From: VRUE01 sp963788975
GTDB taxonomy: Bacteria > Actinomycetota > Thermoleophilia > Solirubrobacterales > 70-9
NCBI GenBank assembly: GCA_963788975.1
Contig: CAWBIJ010000004.1
Coordinates: forward strand, 744,001-808,000
DNA length: 64,000 nucleotides
Reading direction: 5' to 3'
The translations under genes were made by a program, and so were the position numbers. The notes under the pieces were generated by a model. That model saw nothing but the letters and a program-made list of their open reading frames with translations, made no database searches and was not told where the DNA came from. Below, in pieces: positions 49,251 through 57,706 of the stretch. Every line of letters starts with the position of its first letter. Position 1 is the first letter of the stretch.

Positions 49251-51521
49251 CTACGCCTCGGCCGGCTCGGGCTCGGCCCCGCCGCCCTCGAACGAAACGT
49301 CGGGCAGCGCCCGGTCGAGCCAGGAGGGCATCCACCAGTTCCACTCGCCCATCAGCTTCATCGCCGCCGGCACTAGGACCAGCCGCACCAGGGTCGCGTC
49401 GATCGCGATCGCGATCGCGCAGCCCAGCCCCAGCTCCTTGATCGAGGGAACGCCGGTGAGGACGAAGACGGCGAAGACGGAGCTCATGATCAGCGCCGCT
49501 GAGGAGATCGTCCGGGCGCTCGAGGCGAGACCCTCGGCGACCGCTCGCTCGTTGTCGCCGTGCTCCAGGTAGCGCTCGCGGATGCGGGACATCAGGAAGA
49601 CCTCGTAGTCCATCGAGAGGCCGAAGACGATGGTGAAGATCAGCGGCACGTTGATCGTGTCCAACGCACCCTGGCTTTCGAAGCCGAGCAGGCTGTCGAG
49701 CCAGCCCCACTGGAAGATCGCGACGACAACACCGAAAGCGGCGCCGATCGAGAGCAGGTTCATCAGCACCGCCTTCAGCGGCAGGATCAGCGAGCGCAGC
49801 ATCAGCATCAGGACGATGAAGCTGAGCGCGAGGACGAAGAGGACGATCTTCCACATCGAGCCGCTGATCTGGGCGCGCGCATCCTGGCTGCGCGCGGTTT
49901 CTCCGCCGACGCTCACCGCCGCGCGCTCGCTCAGTGCCGCGGCCGGCACGACGCTCTCGCGCAGGCGCTCGACCAGGACCACGGCGGCGTCGGACTCGCT
50001 CGGCGCGCTCGGTGTCGCCTTGATCAGGACGCTGTCGCCGGCAAAGGCCGGGGGCGCCACCGAGCTGACGCCCGGCGTCGCCTCGACCGTGCGAATGAAG
50101 CCGGCGACGGCGGCACGATTCGCGGCGGGGCGCGATTCGCCATCGAAGGCGGCGACGATCTGGACCGGGTCGGCGCCGCCGCCGACCTGCTTGCCAGCGA
50201 GCTCGTTGCCCATCCGCACGTCGCTGCCCTTGGGGAACTGCCCCAGCGCCTGCGTGCCGGTCTCCAGCGAGAGGATCGGCGAGGCAAGGAGGAGCAACAC
50301 CGCCGAGACGCCAGCGACGGCGAGCCAGGGGCGCGCCATCACGGTCGATGCCCAGCGCTCCCAGAAACCACCGTCGCCTCCTCTGCTCTCGCGAATCCCT
50401 GAAGAATCGGATATGGACAGGGATTCGCTTCCGCGTCCGGGGGCGACGGCACCGCGCCGGAACGGACGGCGCACGAAACGCAGCGCCCGGGCGATGATGC
50501 CGCCCGGCATCACGCGGTCGCCGAGCATCGCGATCAGAGCCGGCAGCAGCGTGGTCGCGGTGAGGATCGAGACGGCGACCACGGTCATCGCACCGAGCGC
50601 CATCGAACGCAGCGCCTGGTTGTCGACCATCCAGAGGCCGGCGAGGGAGACGATCACCGCGAGGCCGGAGAAGGCGACGGCGAGGCCAGAGGTGGAAAGG
50701 GCCTCGGCGCGCGCCTCATCGCAGTCGCGTCCGGCGTGGCGCTCCTCGCGGTAGCGAGCGAGGATGAAGAGCGAGTAGTCGATCGCCACCCCGATCCCGA
50801 TCATCGAGGCCATGTTGGTGACGAAGACCGAGGTGGTCATCTCCAGCGAGATGAAGTAGATCAGGGCGCCGGTGACAATCACGCTGACGAAGCCGAGCGC
50901 CAGCGGCAGCGCCGCGGCGGCGAGCGAGCCGAAGACGACGAGCAGGATCAGGGCGACGATCGGGAAACCGCTCGCCTCGGCCTTCGCCAGGTCTTCCTTG
51001 GAGAGCTCCTGCATCCCGGCCCAGATCGTCGGCTGCCCGGCGAGGTAGGGGGTGACGCCGCCCTGAGGCGTGCCTGGATCGAGGTCTTCGCGCAGGGTGA
51101 CGGCTGAGTCGACCAGTTCGTCGGGCGAGCGTTCGCTGCGCAAGGGCAGGATCGCCGTGTCGGACCTGGCCAGCTGAAGCTCGGCGCGAGCGGCGGTGCC
51201 GGGCGCCAGGGTCACTTCGTCGAGGCCAGCCACCTCCTCGCGAACCCGGTCGATCGCCGCGGCGCGCTCCGGCCCACCGGCGCTCCGGTCAGCCCGCAGC
51301 AGCACGACGATGCCGTCGGCGCTTTCGCCGAAGTCCTTCTCGAGCGATTCGCTGACCGTCTGCGACTGGCTGCCGGGAACGTCGAAGCCGCCGCCCGTCA
51401 GGTGTTCGGTCTGGCGCGACGCGAGCGGCAAGGCCAGCAGCACGATCGCGATCCACGCTCCGAGGACCCAGCGACGGCGGCGGCCGAGATACCCTGCAAG
51501 CTGGACCATCAAGTCACGCAT
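49251..51521 (-). CDS. MMPL/RND-family membrane transporter
   Basis: 756 aa. Two repeats of one helix, a large extracytoplasmic domain and five more helices. Start: VQLAGYLGRRRRWVLGAWIAIVLL. Helix-4 type motif TNMASMIGIGVAIDYSLFILARYREE with the proton-relay Asp-Tyr pair, repeated as FTIVFGLSMDYEVFLMSRIRERY. MMPL proteins export lipids or lipophilic compounds. Residues about 357-383 of the central cytoplasmic loop are encoded by a nested palindrome (50371-50449). The start codon overlaps a TetR-operator-like palindrome, and a tetR-type gene is directly upstream. Confidence 0.92.
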   Translation of the reverse strand: MRDLMVQLAGYLGRRRRWVLGAWIAIVLLALPLASRQTEHLTGGGFDVPGSQSQTVSESLEKDFGESADGIVVLLRADRSAGGPERAAAIDRVREEVAGLDEVTLAPGTAARAELQLARSDTAILPLRSERSPDELVDSAVTLREDLDPGTPQGGVTPYLAGQPTIWAGMQELSKEDLAKAEASGFPIVALILLVVFGSLAAAALPLALGFVSVIVTGALIYFISLEMTTSVFVTNMASMIGIGVAIDYSLFILARYREERHAGRDCDEARAEALSTSGLAVAFSGLAVIVSLAGLWMVDNQALRSMALGAMTVVAVSILTATTLLPALIAMLGDRVMPGGIIARALRFVRRPFRRGAVAPGRGSESLSISDSSGIRESRGGDGGFWERWASTVMARPWLAVAGVSAVLLLLASPILSLETGTQALGQFPKGSDVRMGNELAGKQVGGGADPVQIVAAFDGESRPAANRAAVAGFIRTVEATPGVSSVAPPAFAGDSVLIKATPSAPSESDAAVVLVERLRESVVPAAALSERAAVSVGGETARSQDARAQISGSMWKIVLFVLALSFIVLMLMLRSLILPLKAVLMNLLSIGAAFGVVVAIFQWGWLDSLLGFESQGALDTINVPLIFTIVFGLSMDYEVFLMSRIRERYLEHGDNERAVAEGLASSARTISSAALIMSSVFAVFVLTGVPSIKELGLGCAIAIAIDATLVRLVLVPAAMKLMGEWNWWMPSWLDRALPDVSFEGGGAEPEPAEA
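50371..50449. repeat. Nested palindrome in frame inside the MMPL gene
   Basis: Inner arms GCGAATCCCTG (50391-50401) and CAGGGATTCGC (50418-50428) pair perfectly over 11 bp. Outer arms CCGTCGCC (50371-50378) and GGCGACGG (50442-50449) pair over 8 bp. It encodes a Gly/Ser/Arg stretch (GRGSESLSISDSSGIRESRG) in a cytoplasmic loop. A single copy was seen. Confidence 0.7.
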
Positions 51522-51536
51522 TGGCTGGTTAGCCAG
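51521..51536. promoter_or_regulatory. TetR-operator-like palindrome at the MMPL start
   Basis: Palindrome TGGCT-GGTT-AGCCA at about 51522-51535, beginning at the first base of the MMPL start codon. It lies between the TetR-family gene and the transporter gene, both on the minus strand. A related TGGCT/GGCCAG sequence occurs upstream of the R2lox-SCP2 gene near 46296-46312. Placement over the start suggests repression of MMPL; the regulator is inferred. Confidence 0.5.
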
Positions 51537-51591
51537 TTTTTCGCAGGCGTAACCCCCTGTCTGTGAGGACGATCACTCGAACTTCGGCCAG

Positions 51592-52200
51592 CTACTCGCT
51601 GACGAGCAGGTACCGAGCTGAAGCGACACCGGCGGCCAGGGCGCTGTCGACCTCACGGCTCGGATCGGAAAGCGCCTGCAGGGCGAAACCGTCGCCGACC
51701 GCGAACAGGTAGGAGACGATCGCCTCGGCATCGAAGCGAAGGTTGAGCACACCCTCCCGCTCCTTCGCCTTGAGGACCTCGGCGACGTGGGAGCGGGTGC
51801 GCTCGAAAAGCTGCCCGACCTCGTGCTGGATCTCCGGGTTGCGTCGGCCGGCGCTGAACAGCTCGTAGAGCAAGAGGAAGAACCCAGGTTCGTTCTGGAT
51901 CAATTCGGTGAGGCTGTTGACGAGGACGTCGAGGACGTCATCGACTGTTTTCGCCCTACCCAGCGGCTCATCCAGGCGAGCGACGCGGAACTCGGCGTCG
52001 CGGCGGACCACCTCGACCAGGAGCCGCTCCTTGGTCCCGAAGTAGTAGTGGAGGAGACCGCGGCTGACGCCGGCCTCGCGGGCAACGTGCTCGAAGGTCG
52101 AGCCGGCGGCGCCGCGGGTGGCGACGCTGTCGCGCATCGCGTCGACGATGCGTTGCGCCTTCTCGCCGCTCAGCTCGCGCTCTGTGGTCGCTGCCTCCAT
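51592..52200 (-). CDS. TetR/AcrR-family transcriptional repressor
   Basis: 202 aa. The N-terminal HTH is KAQRIVDAMRDSVATRGAAGSTFEHVAREAGVSRGLLHYYFGTKERLLVEVVRRD, complete with the YYFGTKERLL recognition-helix ending. The C-terminal ligand domain is helical and not diagnostic. It is immediately upstream of MMPL in the same direction, with a palindrome between them, so it probably controls that transporter and senses its substrate. ATG start. Confidence 0.93.
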   Translation of the reverse strand: MEAATTERELSGEKAQRIVDAMRDSVATRGAAGSTFEHVAREAGVSRGLLHYYFGTKERLLVEVVRRDAEFRVARLDEPLGRAKTVDDVLDVLVNSLTELIQNEPGFFLLLYELFSAGRRNPEIQHEVGQLFERTRSHVAEVLKAKEREGVLNLRFDAEAIVSYLFAVGDGFALQALSDPSREVDSALAAGVASARYLLVSE

Positions 52201-52254
52201 GGATTCAGTTTATGTGGGAGGCCGGGCGGCGCGCCCGGGCCGGGCCGGCGTTGC

Positions 52255-52680
52255 TCAGGAGCCGTTGATCGAGGAGCTCGTGTACTCGAACTCCTCCTCG
52301 GCGCCGAAGAGGGCATCGAGGACGGTCTTGCGGGCGTCCTCGCTGAGGATCAGTGCGATTCCGGCAGCCACGAGCCCGAAGAGGAGGAGGCGCCCGAGCC
52401 GACTCTTCTTGCGCTTGCGCGGCGCCTTCAGCTGCTCGGAGACGTCGCGCAGGCTCTCCGCCGCGACGCGCAGGTCCTTCTGCACCTTCTTGTCGCTGGT
52501 GACCGCCTTGACCGCCCCCTTGCCGTTGCCGGTGGCACGGGTGTAGGCGCCGCGGGCCGCCTCGAACGCCTCACGGAGGCTGTCGCGCAGTTCTTCGTCC
52601 TCGACCAGGCGCTGCACGTAGGGGTTTTCACGCGCAGTCGAGTAAAGATCGGCTGCCTGGCTCGTCTTCGTCTTGCTCAT
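52255..52680 (-). CDS. Small protein with C-terminal transmembrane helix
   Basis: 141 aa, no named family. Residues 1-100 are polar helical (LYSTARENPYVQRLVEDEELRDSLREAFEAARGAYTRATG, then DKKVQKDLRVAAESLRDVSEQL). A basic patch PRKRKKSRLGR precedes a transmembrane helix at about 101-117, and an acidic tail EDARKTVLDALFGAEEEFEY follows. The same layout occurs in conserved actinobacterial proteins of unknown role. It is 55 bp upstream of the TetR gene on the same strand. Repeat R3 copy C lies just upstream. Confidence 0.7.
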   Translation of the reverse strand: MSKTKTSQAADLYSTARENPYVQRLVEDEELRDSLREAFEAARGAYTRATGNGKGAVKAVTSDKKVQKDLRVAAESLRDVSEQLKAPRKRKKSRLGRLLLFGLVAAGIALILSEDARKTVLDALFGAEEEFEYTSSSINGS

Positions 52681-52737
52681 GCCTTCTCCTCGCTGGATCT
52701 CCGGAAGTCCAGCTCAGGATAGCCCGGAACGCTCAGT

Positions 52738-52827
52738 GGCGGTGTGACCGGGCAGATCAAGACGCAGGGAGCATGGCGTGTTCTGCACGCGAGCGACCGA
52801 GGACGCAGAAGCGCGTGTCACACCGTC
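52738..52827 (+). repeat. R3 structured palindromic repeat, copy C (short, divergent)
   Basis: Outer arms CGGTGTGAC (52740-52748) and GTCACACCG (52817-52825) pair perfectly. The core strands AAGACGCAGGGAG and CGACCGAGGACGC match copies A and B, and they flank a short apical stem GCGTG/CACGC. It is about 90 nt, so roughly 60 nt shorter than the other two copies. The stop of the GT39-like gene (52826) touches the right arm. Confidence 0.6.
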
Positions 52828-54367
52828 ACTGCGGGCCGATTCCGTCGAGCAGCACCCCATTGCTGCGAAAGCCGGTGTCGACCCTACGCACGTCGCGCAG
52901 GCTCAGCCGGGCCAGGTCTGGCCCCGGCAGCTCGTAGCGGCGGATGTAGAGACGGCCGACGCGCTCGTGGCCGACTTCGCGGAATCCCGGCGCAAGCAGC
53001 CCCCGCGGCGCCGGTGGGACCGGACCATCGGAGATGACGTCGACCTCGTGTACGAACCAAGAGAGGCCTTCGGAGGAGCGGGCCTGGAAGGACCCAGTCG
53101 AGAGGTAGTAGCGCAGCGAGGCCTGGCCAATCGTCCAGGTGACCATCGCCCGCGGCGCGCTCGGCTCCCCGAGCCGCTCCGCTACCGCCTCCCAGTCGGG
53201 TTTCTGCAGGGCGGACGAGAAGTTGGTCCAGACACAGAAGCCGAGCGAGTAGACGACCAGCGCGACCCCGAGCACGGCACCGGAGCGGCGCGCTCCTCGC
53301 AAGGTCAGGCCGATCGCCACCGCGACCAGCAGCGGGACCAACGCCGGCAGCAGGTTGCGGGCGAGGACGTAGTCCTTGCTGGGGATGAGCACGGCGAGGA
53401 CGAACGGGATCGCAACGGTGGTCACGGCGATCGCCAGCACCAGACCGCCCCCGCGGCGCTCGCGACGACTGCCCCGCAGGACCAGCAGCGCCAGCGCGGC
53501 CACCATCAGCGCCACCGGCGCCAAGGCGAGCAGCGGCCGCTCCGGGCGGGCGATGATGTCGCCGACCTCGCCGACGCTGAAGACGACCCCGACCTCCCAG
53601 AGGCGGTGGCCGAGCGAGTGACCGGCGATCCATTCGGCGTGGCCATAGGACATCTGGTGGTAAGCCAGGGGCAAGAGGAGGAGACCAAAGGCAGCGATGA
53701 TCACGACACCGCGGAGCGCCTGCCGGCGACGGCGGAACAGCAGCCAGGCGGCCTCGGCAACGATCGCGAAAAAGGCAAAGTAGTGGGTGGCGAGGGCGAG
53801 GCCGGAGGCAAGGCCCCAGAAGGCGAAGTCGCGGCTGCGGCCGCGCTTTATCGCGCGCAGGTAGTAGAGCAGCGAGATGCTGGTCAGCAAGGCCAGCAGC
53901 GCGTAGCCGCGTCCCTCCTGCGAGTACCAGAGCAGCATCGGGTTGACGGCGACCAGGGCGGCGGCGGCGATCCCGGCACGGTGATCGCGCAGCTCGGCGG
54001 CGATCAGGTAGGCGACCGGCACGGTGGCGACCCCGGCCAGGGCGGAGAGCGAACGCAGCCCGAACTCACCGGTACCGGTGACCTGGGTCCAGAGCCAGGC
54101 CAGCGCGTAGTAGAACGGCGGCGCCGACTCGCTGAAGCCGACCGCGTCCATCGCGTGCCAGAAATCCCCGCGCAGGACACGGCTGGCGGTAACGATCTCG
54201 TCGTGGTGGTAGGCCTGCAGGCCGAGCGTGGCAAAGCGCAGCCCGGCGGCGAGCAGCGTCAGCCCAGCGACGATCCAGAAGGTGCGGGAGCGTGCCCGCA
54301 CCGCCTCGCGCACCGACTCAATCCAGGTGGACAGGCTGCCCCTGCCCAGGGCGCCGGCGGCCTCCAT
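52826..54367 (-). CDS. GT39-like (GT-C) membrane glycosyltransferase
   Basis: 513 aa with about 11-12 transmembrane helices. First loop LQAYHHDEIVTASRVL with the Asp-Glu pair seen in ArnT/PMT-type GT-C enzymes, then FSESAPPFYYALAWLWTQVTG and YSQEGRGYALLALLTSISLLYYLRAIK. The extracytoplasmic C-terminal part (about 400-513) is soluble. Predicted to transfer a sugar from a polyprenyl-phosphate donor on the outer face. It follows lon by 2 bp on the same strand. It has no palindromic insert, unlike the 777-aa relative. Confidence 0.85.
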   Translation of the reverse strand: MEAAGALGRGSLSTWIESVREAVRARSRTFWIVAGLTLLAAGLRFATLGLQAYHHDEIVTASRVLRGDFWHAMDAVGFSESAPPFYYALAWLWTQVTGTGEFGLRSLSALAGVATVPVAYLIAAELRDHRAGIAAAALVAVNPMLLWYSQEGRGYALLALLTSISLLYYLRAIKRGRSRDFAFWGLASGLALATHYFAFFAIVAEAAWLLFRRRRQALRGVVIIAAFGLLLLPLAYHQMSYGHAEWIAGHSLGHRLWEVGVVFSVGEVGDIIARPERPLLALAPVALMVAALALLVLRGSRRERRGGGLVLAIAVTTVAIPFVLAVLIPSKDYVLARNLLPALVPLLVAVAIGLTLRGARRSGAVLGVALVVYSLGFCVWTNFSSALQKPDWEAVAERLGEPSAPRAMVTWTIGQASLRYYLSTGSFQARSSEGLSWFVHEVDVISDGPVPPAPRGLLAPGFREVGHERVGRLYIRRYELPGPDLARLSLRDVRRVDTGFRSNGVLLDGIGPQ

Positions 54368-54369
54368 CG

Positions 54370-56757
54370 TCAGGAAACCAGAGCCTCGTCGATCGCCTTC
54401 GAGACCTCGTCCACGTAGGCGAACTCGAGCTCGCTGCGCTCGTGCTCGGGGATCTCGGCGATGTCGCCCTCGTTGCGCTCGGGAACTATCACCCGCTTGA
54501 TCCCCGCCCGCTGGGCGGCGAGCGACTTCTCCTTCAGCCCGCCGATCGGGAGCACCTGGCCGGTCAGCGTCACCTCGCCGGTCATCGCGACGTCGTTGCG
54601 AACTGGCCGACCGCTGATCAATGAGGCGAGCGCCACGGTCATCGCCACGCCGGCCGAGGGCCCGTCCTTCGGCACCGCGCCGGCCGGCACGTGGATGTGG
54701 ATGTCGTGCTCGGCAAACCAGTTCTCCCCCAGCTCCGGCGCCAGCTCCCGCCAGTGGCCGCGCACGTAGGAGAGTGCCGCCTGCGCCGACTCCCTCATCA
54801 CGTCCCCGAGCTGGCCGGTGATCGTCAGCTTGCCCGAGCCCGGCATGGCCGTCGCCTCGATGAAGAGCACGTCACCGCCAGTCGGAGTCCAGGCAAGTCC
54901 GGTGGCGACGCCGGGGTCCTTGGTGCGGCGCCGCTGCTCGGCGAAGACGCGGCGGCGGCCGAGCAGCTCGCGCGCCCGCTTGGCCGAGATCTTCACCTTG
55001 CCGTCGATCTTGCCCTCGGCGACTTCGCGGGCGACTTTGCGGCAGATCGTGCCGATCTGGCGCTCCAGGTTGCGGACGCCTGCCTCGCGCGTGTACTCCT
55101 CGATGATCGCGGTCAGCGCCGGCTCGGCGTACTCGATCTGCGAGGGCTTGAGGCCATTGGCCTCGATCTGGCGCGGGACCAGGTAGCGGCGAGCGATGTG
55201 GCGCTTCTCGTCGACGGTGTAGCCGGCCAGCTCGATCGTCTCCATCCGATCCTGGAGGGGGCCGGGGATGGTGTCGAGGACGTTCGCGGTGGTGATGAAC
55301 ATCACGTCGGAGAGATCGAACTCGAGGTCGAGGTAGTGGTCGCGGAAGCTGTCGTTCTGGGCCGGGTCGAGCACCTCGAGCATCGCCGAGGCAGGGTCGC
55401 CGCGGAAGTCAGCGCCCATCTTGTCGATCTCGTCGATCATGAAGACGGGGTTGCGCGAGCCGGCATCGCGCAGAGCGCGGACGATCGTGCCCGGTAGCGC
55501 GCCGATATAGGTGCGGCGGTGGCCGCGGATCTCCGCCTCGTCGCGGACGCCACCGACCGAGATCCGCTCGAACTCGCGGCCGAGTGCCTTGGCGATCGAT
55601 TTCCCGAGACTGGTCTTGCCGACGCCCGGAGGCCCGGCGAAACAGAGAATCGGGCCTGGCGAGGAAGGGTTCAGCTTGCGCACCGCCAGGTACTCGAGGA
55701 TGCGGTCCTTGACCTTCTCCAGGTCGTAGTGGTCGGCATCGAGCACCTCGCGAGCATGGGCGATGTCGAGGTTGTCCTCGGTCTCGACCGACCAGGGCAG
55801 CTCAACCAGCCACTCGAGATATGTACGGATGACGCCGTGCTCGGCCGCTGCGGGCGGCAGCTTCTCCAGCCGCGAGAGCTCGCGCTCGGCCGCTTTCTGG
55901 GCGTGCTCGGGCAGTTTCGCCTCCTCGATCCGCTGCCGCAGCTCGTTGACCTCCGCCTGCTGCTCATCCCCCTCTCCCAGCTCGTCCTGAATCGCTTTCA
56001 GCTGCTGGCGCAGGAAGAACTCGCGCTGGCCTTTGTCGATCTCCGACTGGACCTGCGACTGGATCTGGGTGCCGAGCTGGACGACCTCGAGCTCGCGGGC
56101 GAGGATCTGGGAGAGGTGGCGGAGCCGCGCCGTCACATCGACCTGCTCCAGCAGCTGCTGCTTTTCCTCAGTGGAGATCCGCAGGGCGCCGGCGATCAGG
56201 TGAGCCAAGGCGGCGGGGTCGTCGATGTTGGCGACCGCCATCTGCAGCTCCTCGGGCAGATAGGGGATCTGCTCGATGATCTCCGAGAAGGTGCGCTGTA
56301 CGTTGCGGGTCAGCGCCTCCAGCTCGGGGCTCTCATCGAACACGTCCGGCAGCTCGGAGATCCGTGCCACCAGGTAGGGCTCCTCGGCGACGTAGGGACC
56401 GAGGCGCACCCGCTGCGCACCCTGGACGAGGATGCGGATCGTCCCGTCGGGGACCTTGAGCATGCGCGCGACCACTCCGGCGACTCCCACCTCATACAGG
56501 TCAGAGGGACCGGGCTCCTCGTTCTCCGGGTCTCGCGAGGCGACCATCACCAACATTCGGTTGGCGCCGAGCACATCGTCGACCAACTTGATCGAGCGTT
56601 CCTGGCCGACCGCCAGAGGCGTGAGAGTCTCGGGGAAGGTGACGGTGTCGCGTAGCGGCAGCACCGGCAGCGCGTCGGGCAGTGGCTCGCTGGCCCGGAT
56701 CGCGTCCTCCGCGTCGAGCTCTGATTCGACCACTTCCAGGACCGGGCTGCCCTCCAT
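54370..56757 (-). CDS. lon: ATP-dependent protease Lon
   Basis: 795 aa, complete Lon. N-terminal LON domain (LPVLPLRDTVTFPETLTPLAVGQ), coiled region, AAA+ domain with Walker A CFAGPPGVGKTSLGKSIA and Walker B PVFMIDEIDKM, sensor FITTANVLDTIPGPL, and the protease domain with the catalytic PKDGPSAGVAMTVAL (Ser) and LPIGGLKEKSLAAQRAGIKRVIVPERN (Lys). It degrades damaged and regulatory proteins. ATG at 56757. Transcribed with hsp20 upstream, so probably heat-induced. Confidence 0.97.
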   Translation of the reverse strand: MEGSPVLEVVESELDAEDAIRASEPLPDALPVLPLRDTVTFPETLTPLAVGQERSIKLVDDVLGANRMLVMVASRDPENEEPGPSDLYEVGVAGVVARMLKVPDGTIRILVQGAQRVRLGPYVAEEPYLVARISELPDVFDESPELEALTRNVQRTFSEIIEQIPYLPEELQMAVANIDDPAALAHLIAGALRISTEEKQQLLEQVDVTARLRHLSQILARELEVVQLGTQIQSQVQSEIDKGQREFFLRQQLKAIQDELGEGDEQQAEVNELRQRIEEAKLPEHAQKAAERELSRLEKLPPAAAEHGVIRTYLEWLVELPWSVETEDNLDIAHAREVLDADHYDLEKVKDRILEYLAVRKLNPSSPGPILCFAGPPGVGKTSLGKSIAKALGREFERISVGGVRDEAEIRGHRRTYIGALPGTIVRALRDAGSRNPVFMIDEIDKMGADFRGDPASAMLEVLDPAQNDSFRDHYLDLEFDLSDVMFITTANVLDTIPGPLQDRMETIELAGYTVDEKRHIARRYLVPRQIEANGLKPSQIEYAEPALTAIIEEYTREAGVRNLERQIGTICRKVAREVAEGKIDGKVKISAKRARELLGRRRVFAEQRRRTKDPGVATGLAWTPTGGDVLFIEATAMPGSGKLTITGQLGDVMRESAQAALSYVRGHWRELAPELGENWFAEHDIHIHVPAGAVPKDGPSAGVAMTVALASLISGRPVRNDVAMTGEVTLTGQVLPIGGLKEKSLAAQRAGIKRVIVPERNEGDIAEIPEHERSELEFAYVDEVSKAIDEALVS

Positions 56758-56782
56758 CAGCGTCGCCTCTCGCGAGTCCGCA

Positions 56783-57187
56783 CTAGTCCCTTCCAATCGG
56801 CACCCGCCGCGTCGTCTCGGCGGGATCGCGCAGCGGCAGCTCGACCCGCAGCACACCGTCTTCGTACGTCGCTTTCGCCCGCTCAGCGTCGACGTCTACC
56901 TGCAGCTCGACGATGCGCCGAAACGGCCCCGAGGGAATCTCTACCTGCTGGTAGACACGGCCCTCGGTCTCCTGTACCGGTCGCTGGCCGACGATCGCCA
57001 GCTGCCGCGCGCTGACCTCGATCCCGACCTCCTCCAAATTGATGCCGGCGAGGTCGACCTTGACCACCGCCCGCTGCGGATCGCCGCAGTAGTAGACGTC
57101 CACATTCGGCGAGAATCCCCTGCTGCGCCGGGCCACGTAGGTAGTCCGGCCCCAGGCGAAGTTGGCGAATAGATCGCGCTCAGGCAT
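56783..57187 (-). CDS. Small heat-shock protein, Hsp20/alpha-crystallin family
   Basis: 134 aa. Alpha-crystallin domain (VDVYYCGDPQRAVVKVDLAGINLEEVGIEVSARQLAIVGQR, GRVYQQVEIPSGPFRRIVELQVDVDAERAKATYEDGVLRVELPLRD). Holdase that keeps unfolding proteins soluble, often in step with Lon. It lies between a Cys-rich small protein gene and lon. A 7-bp hairpin ends 10 nt before its ATG. The N-terminal arm is short. Confidence 0.93.
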   Translation of the reverse strand: MPERDLFANFAWGRTTYVARRSRGFSPNVDVYYCGDPQRAVVKVDLAGINLEEVGIEVSARQLAIVGQRPVQETEGRVYQQVEIPSGPFRRIVELQVDVDAERAKATYEDGVLRVELPLRDPAETTRRVPIGRD

Positions 57188-57197
57188 GAGCGAAAAC

Positions 57198-57219
57198 CAT
57201 AGCCAGCGCGAAGGCTATG
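57198..57219 (-). promoter_or_regulatory. Hairpin immediately upstream of hsp20
   Basis: Arms CATAGCC (57198-57204) and GGCTATG (57213-57219) around 8 nt. On the minus strand it ends 10 nt before the hsp20 ATG and includes the stop codon of the preceding gene. No clear Shine-Dalgarno lies between it and the ATG, so it could mask or substitute for the ribosome site, as RNA thermometers do. This is a suggestion only. Confidence 0.4.
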
Positions 57220-57406
57220 CGGCGCCGGTCTGGCTCGCCCAGCGCGGAGGGCGCATCAAGAGGACCGGCTGGCGAGGCGGAACGAGGCCCTCGGGACGAT
57301 CGGGGCGGAAGGTCGTGCAGGGCTCCTCCAGCTCGAGCGCGCAGAGCAGATTCTTGCGGAAGTAGCAGTCCTCGCAGGTGGGCGGCTTTTTCTTTCTAGA
57401 GGCCAT
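57215..57406 (-). CDS. Small Cys-rich (putative zinc-binding) protein
   Basis: 63 aa. Four Cys in the order C-x2-C (TCEDC), LLC, PC suggest one structural zinc or iron site, followed by a Pro/Arg-rich tail. Similar small proteins precede hsp20 or lon in related actinobacteria as far as I recall, but no function is known. ATG at 57406 coincides with the edge of repeat R3 copy B. It is first of a probable operon with hsp20, lon and the GT39-like gene. Confidence 0.65.
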   Translation of the reverse strand: MASRKKKPPTCEDCYFRKNLLCALELEEPCTTFRPDRPEGLVPPRQPVLLMRPPRWASQTGAA

Positions 57407-57554
57407 TCGAACATCCCCCGCGCACGCCTGACGGCGGCGGACACTGCGCGGTGCGGCGTCCTCGGTCGGCCGAATGGCGCTGCCATTCGCGCCTCCCTGC
57501 GTCCTTGCCCCGCTTGGTCCGGCGCTCGTCAGTCGCACACGCTGGATGTTCGAA
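57406..57554 (-). repeat. R3 structured palindromic repeat, copy B
   Basis: 149 nt. Outer arms TTCGAACATCC (57406-57416) and GGATGTTCGAA (57544-57554) pair perfectly over 11 bp and share no sequence with the outer arms of copy A. Apical stem CGAATGGC (57471-57478) with GCCATTCG (57482-57489), a compensatory variant of copy A. Core strands match copy A on the minus strand. The remaining 150 bp up to 57706 hold the promoter of the fatty acid hydroxylase (TACCAT -10-like at 57692-57697) and nothing else recognisable. Confidence 0.85.
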
Positions 57555-57706
57555 GGGCCTCTGCGGCATGGCGGCGCATGTAAGCACTGCCGTGACGATT
57601 CCGCGAGCCTCATTTCCGCAAAGCGCTACCTCTTTGACACAGTCTCGTTACAACTTCCCCGCGTCTTGCGAAAGCTGGGTCTTGCCGTCGCTACCATTGG
57701 CAAAAG

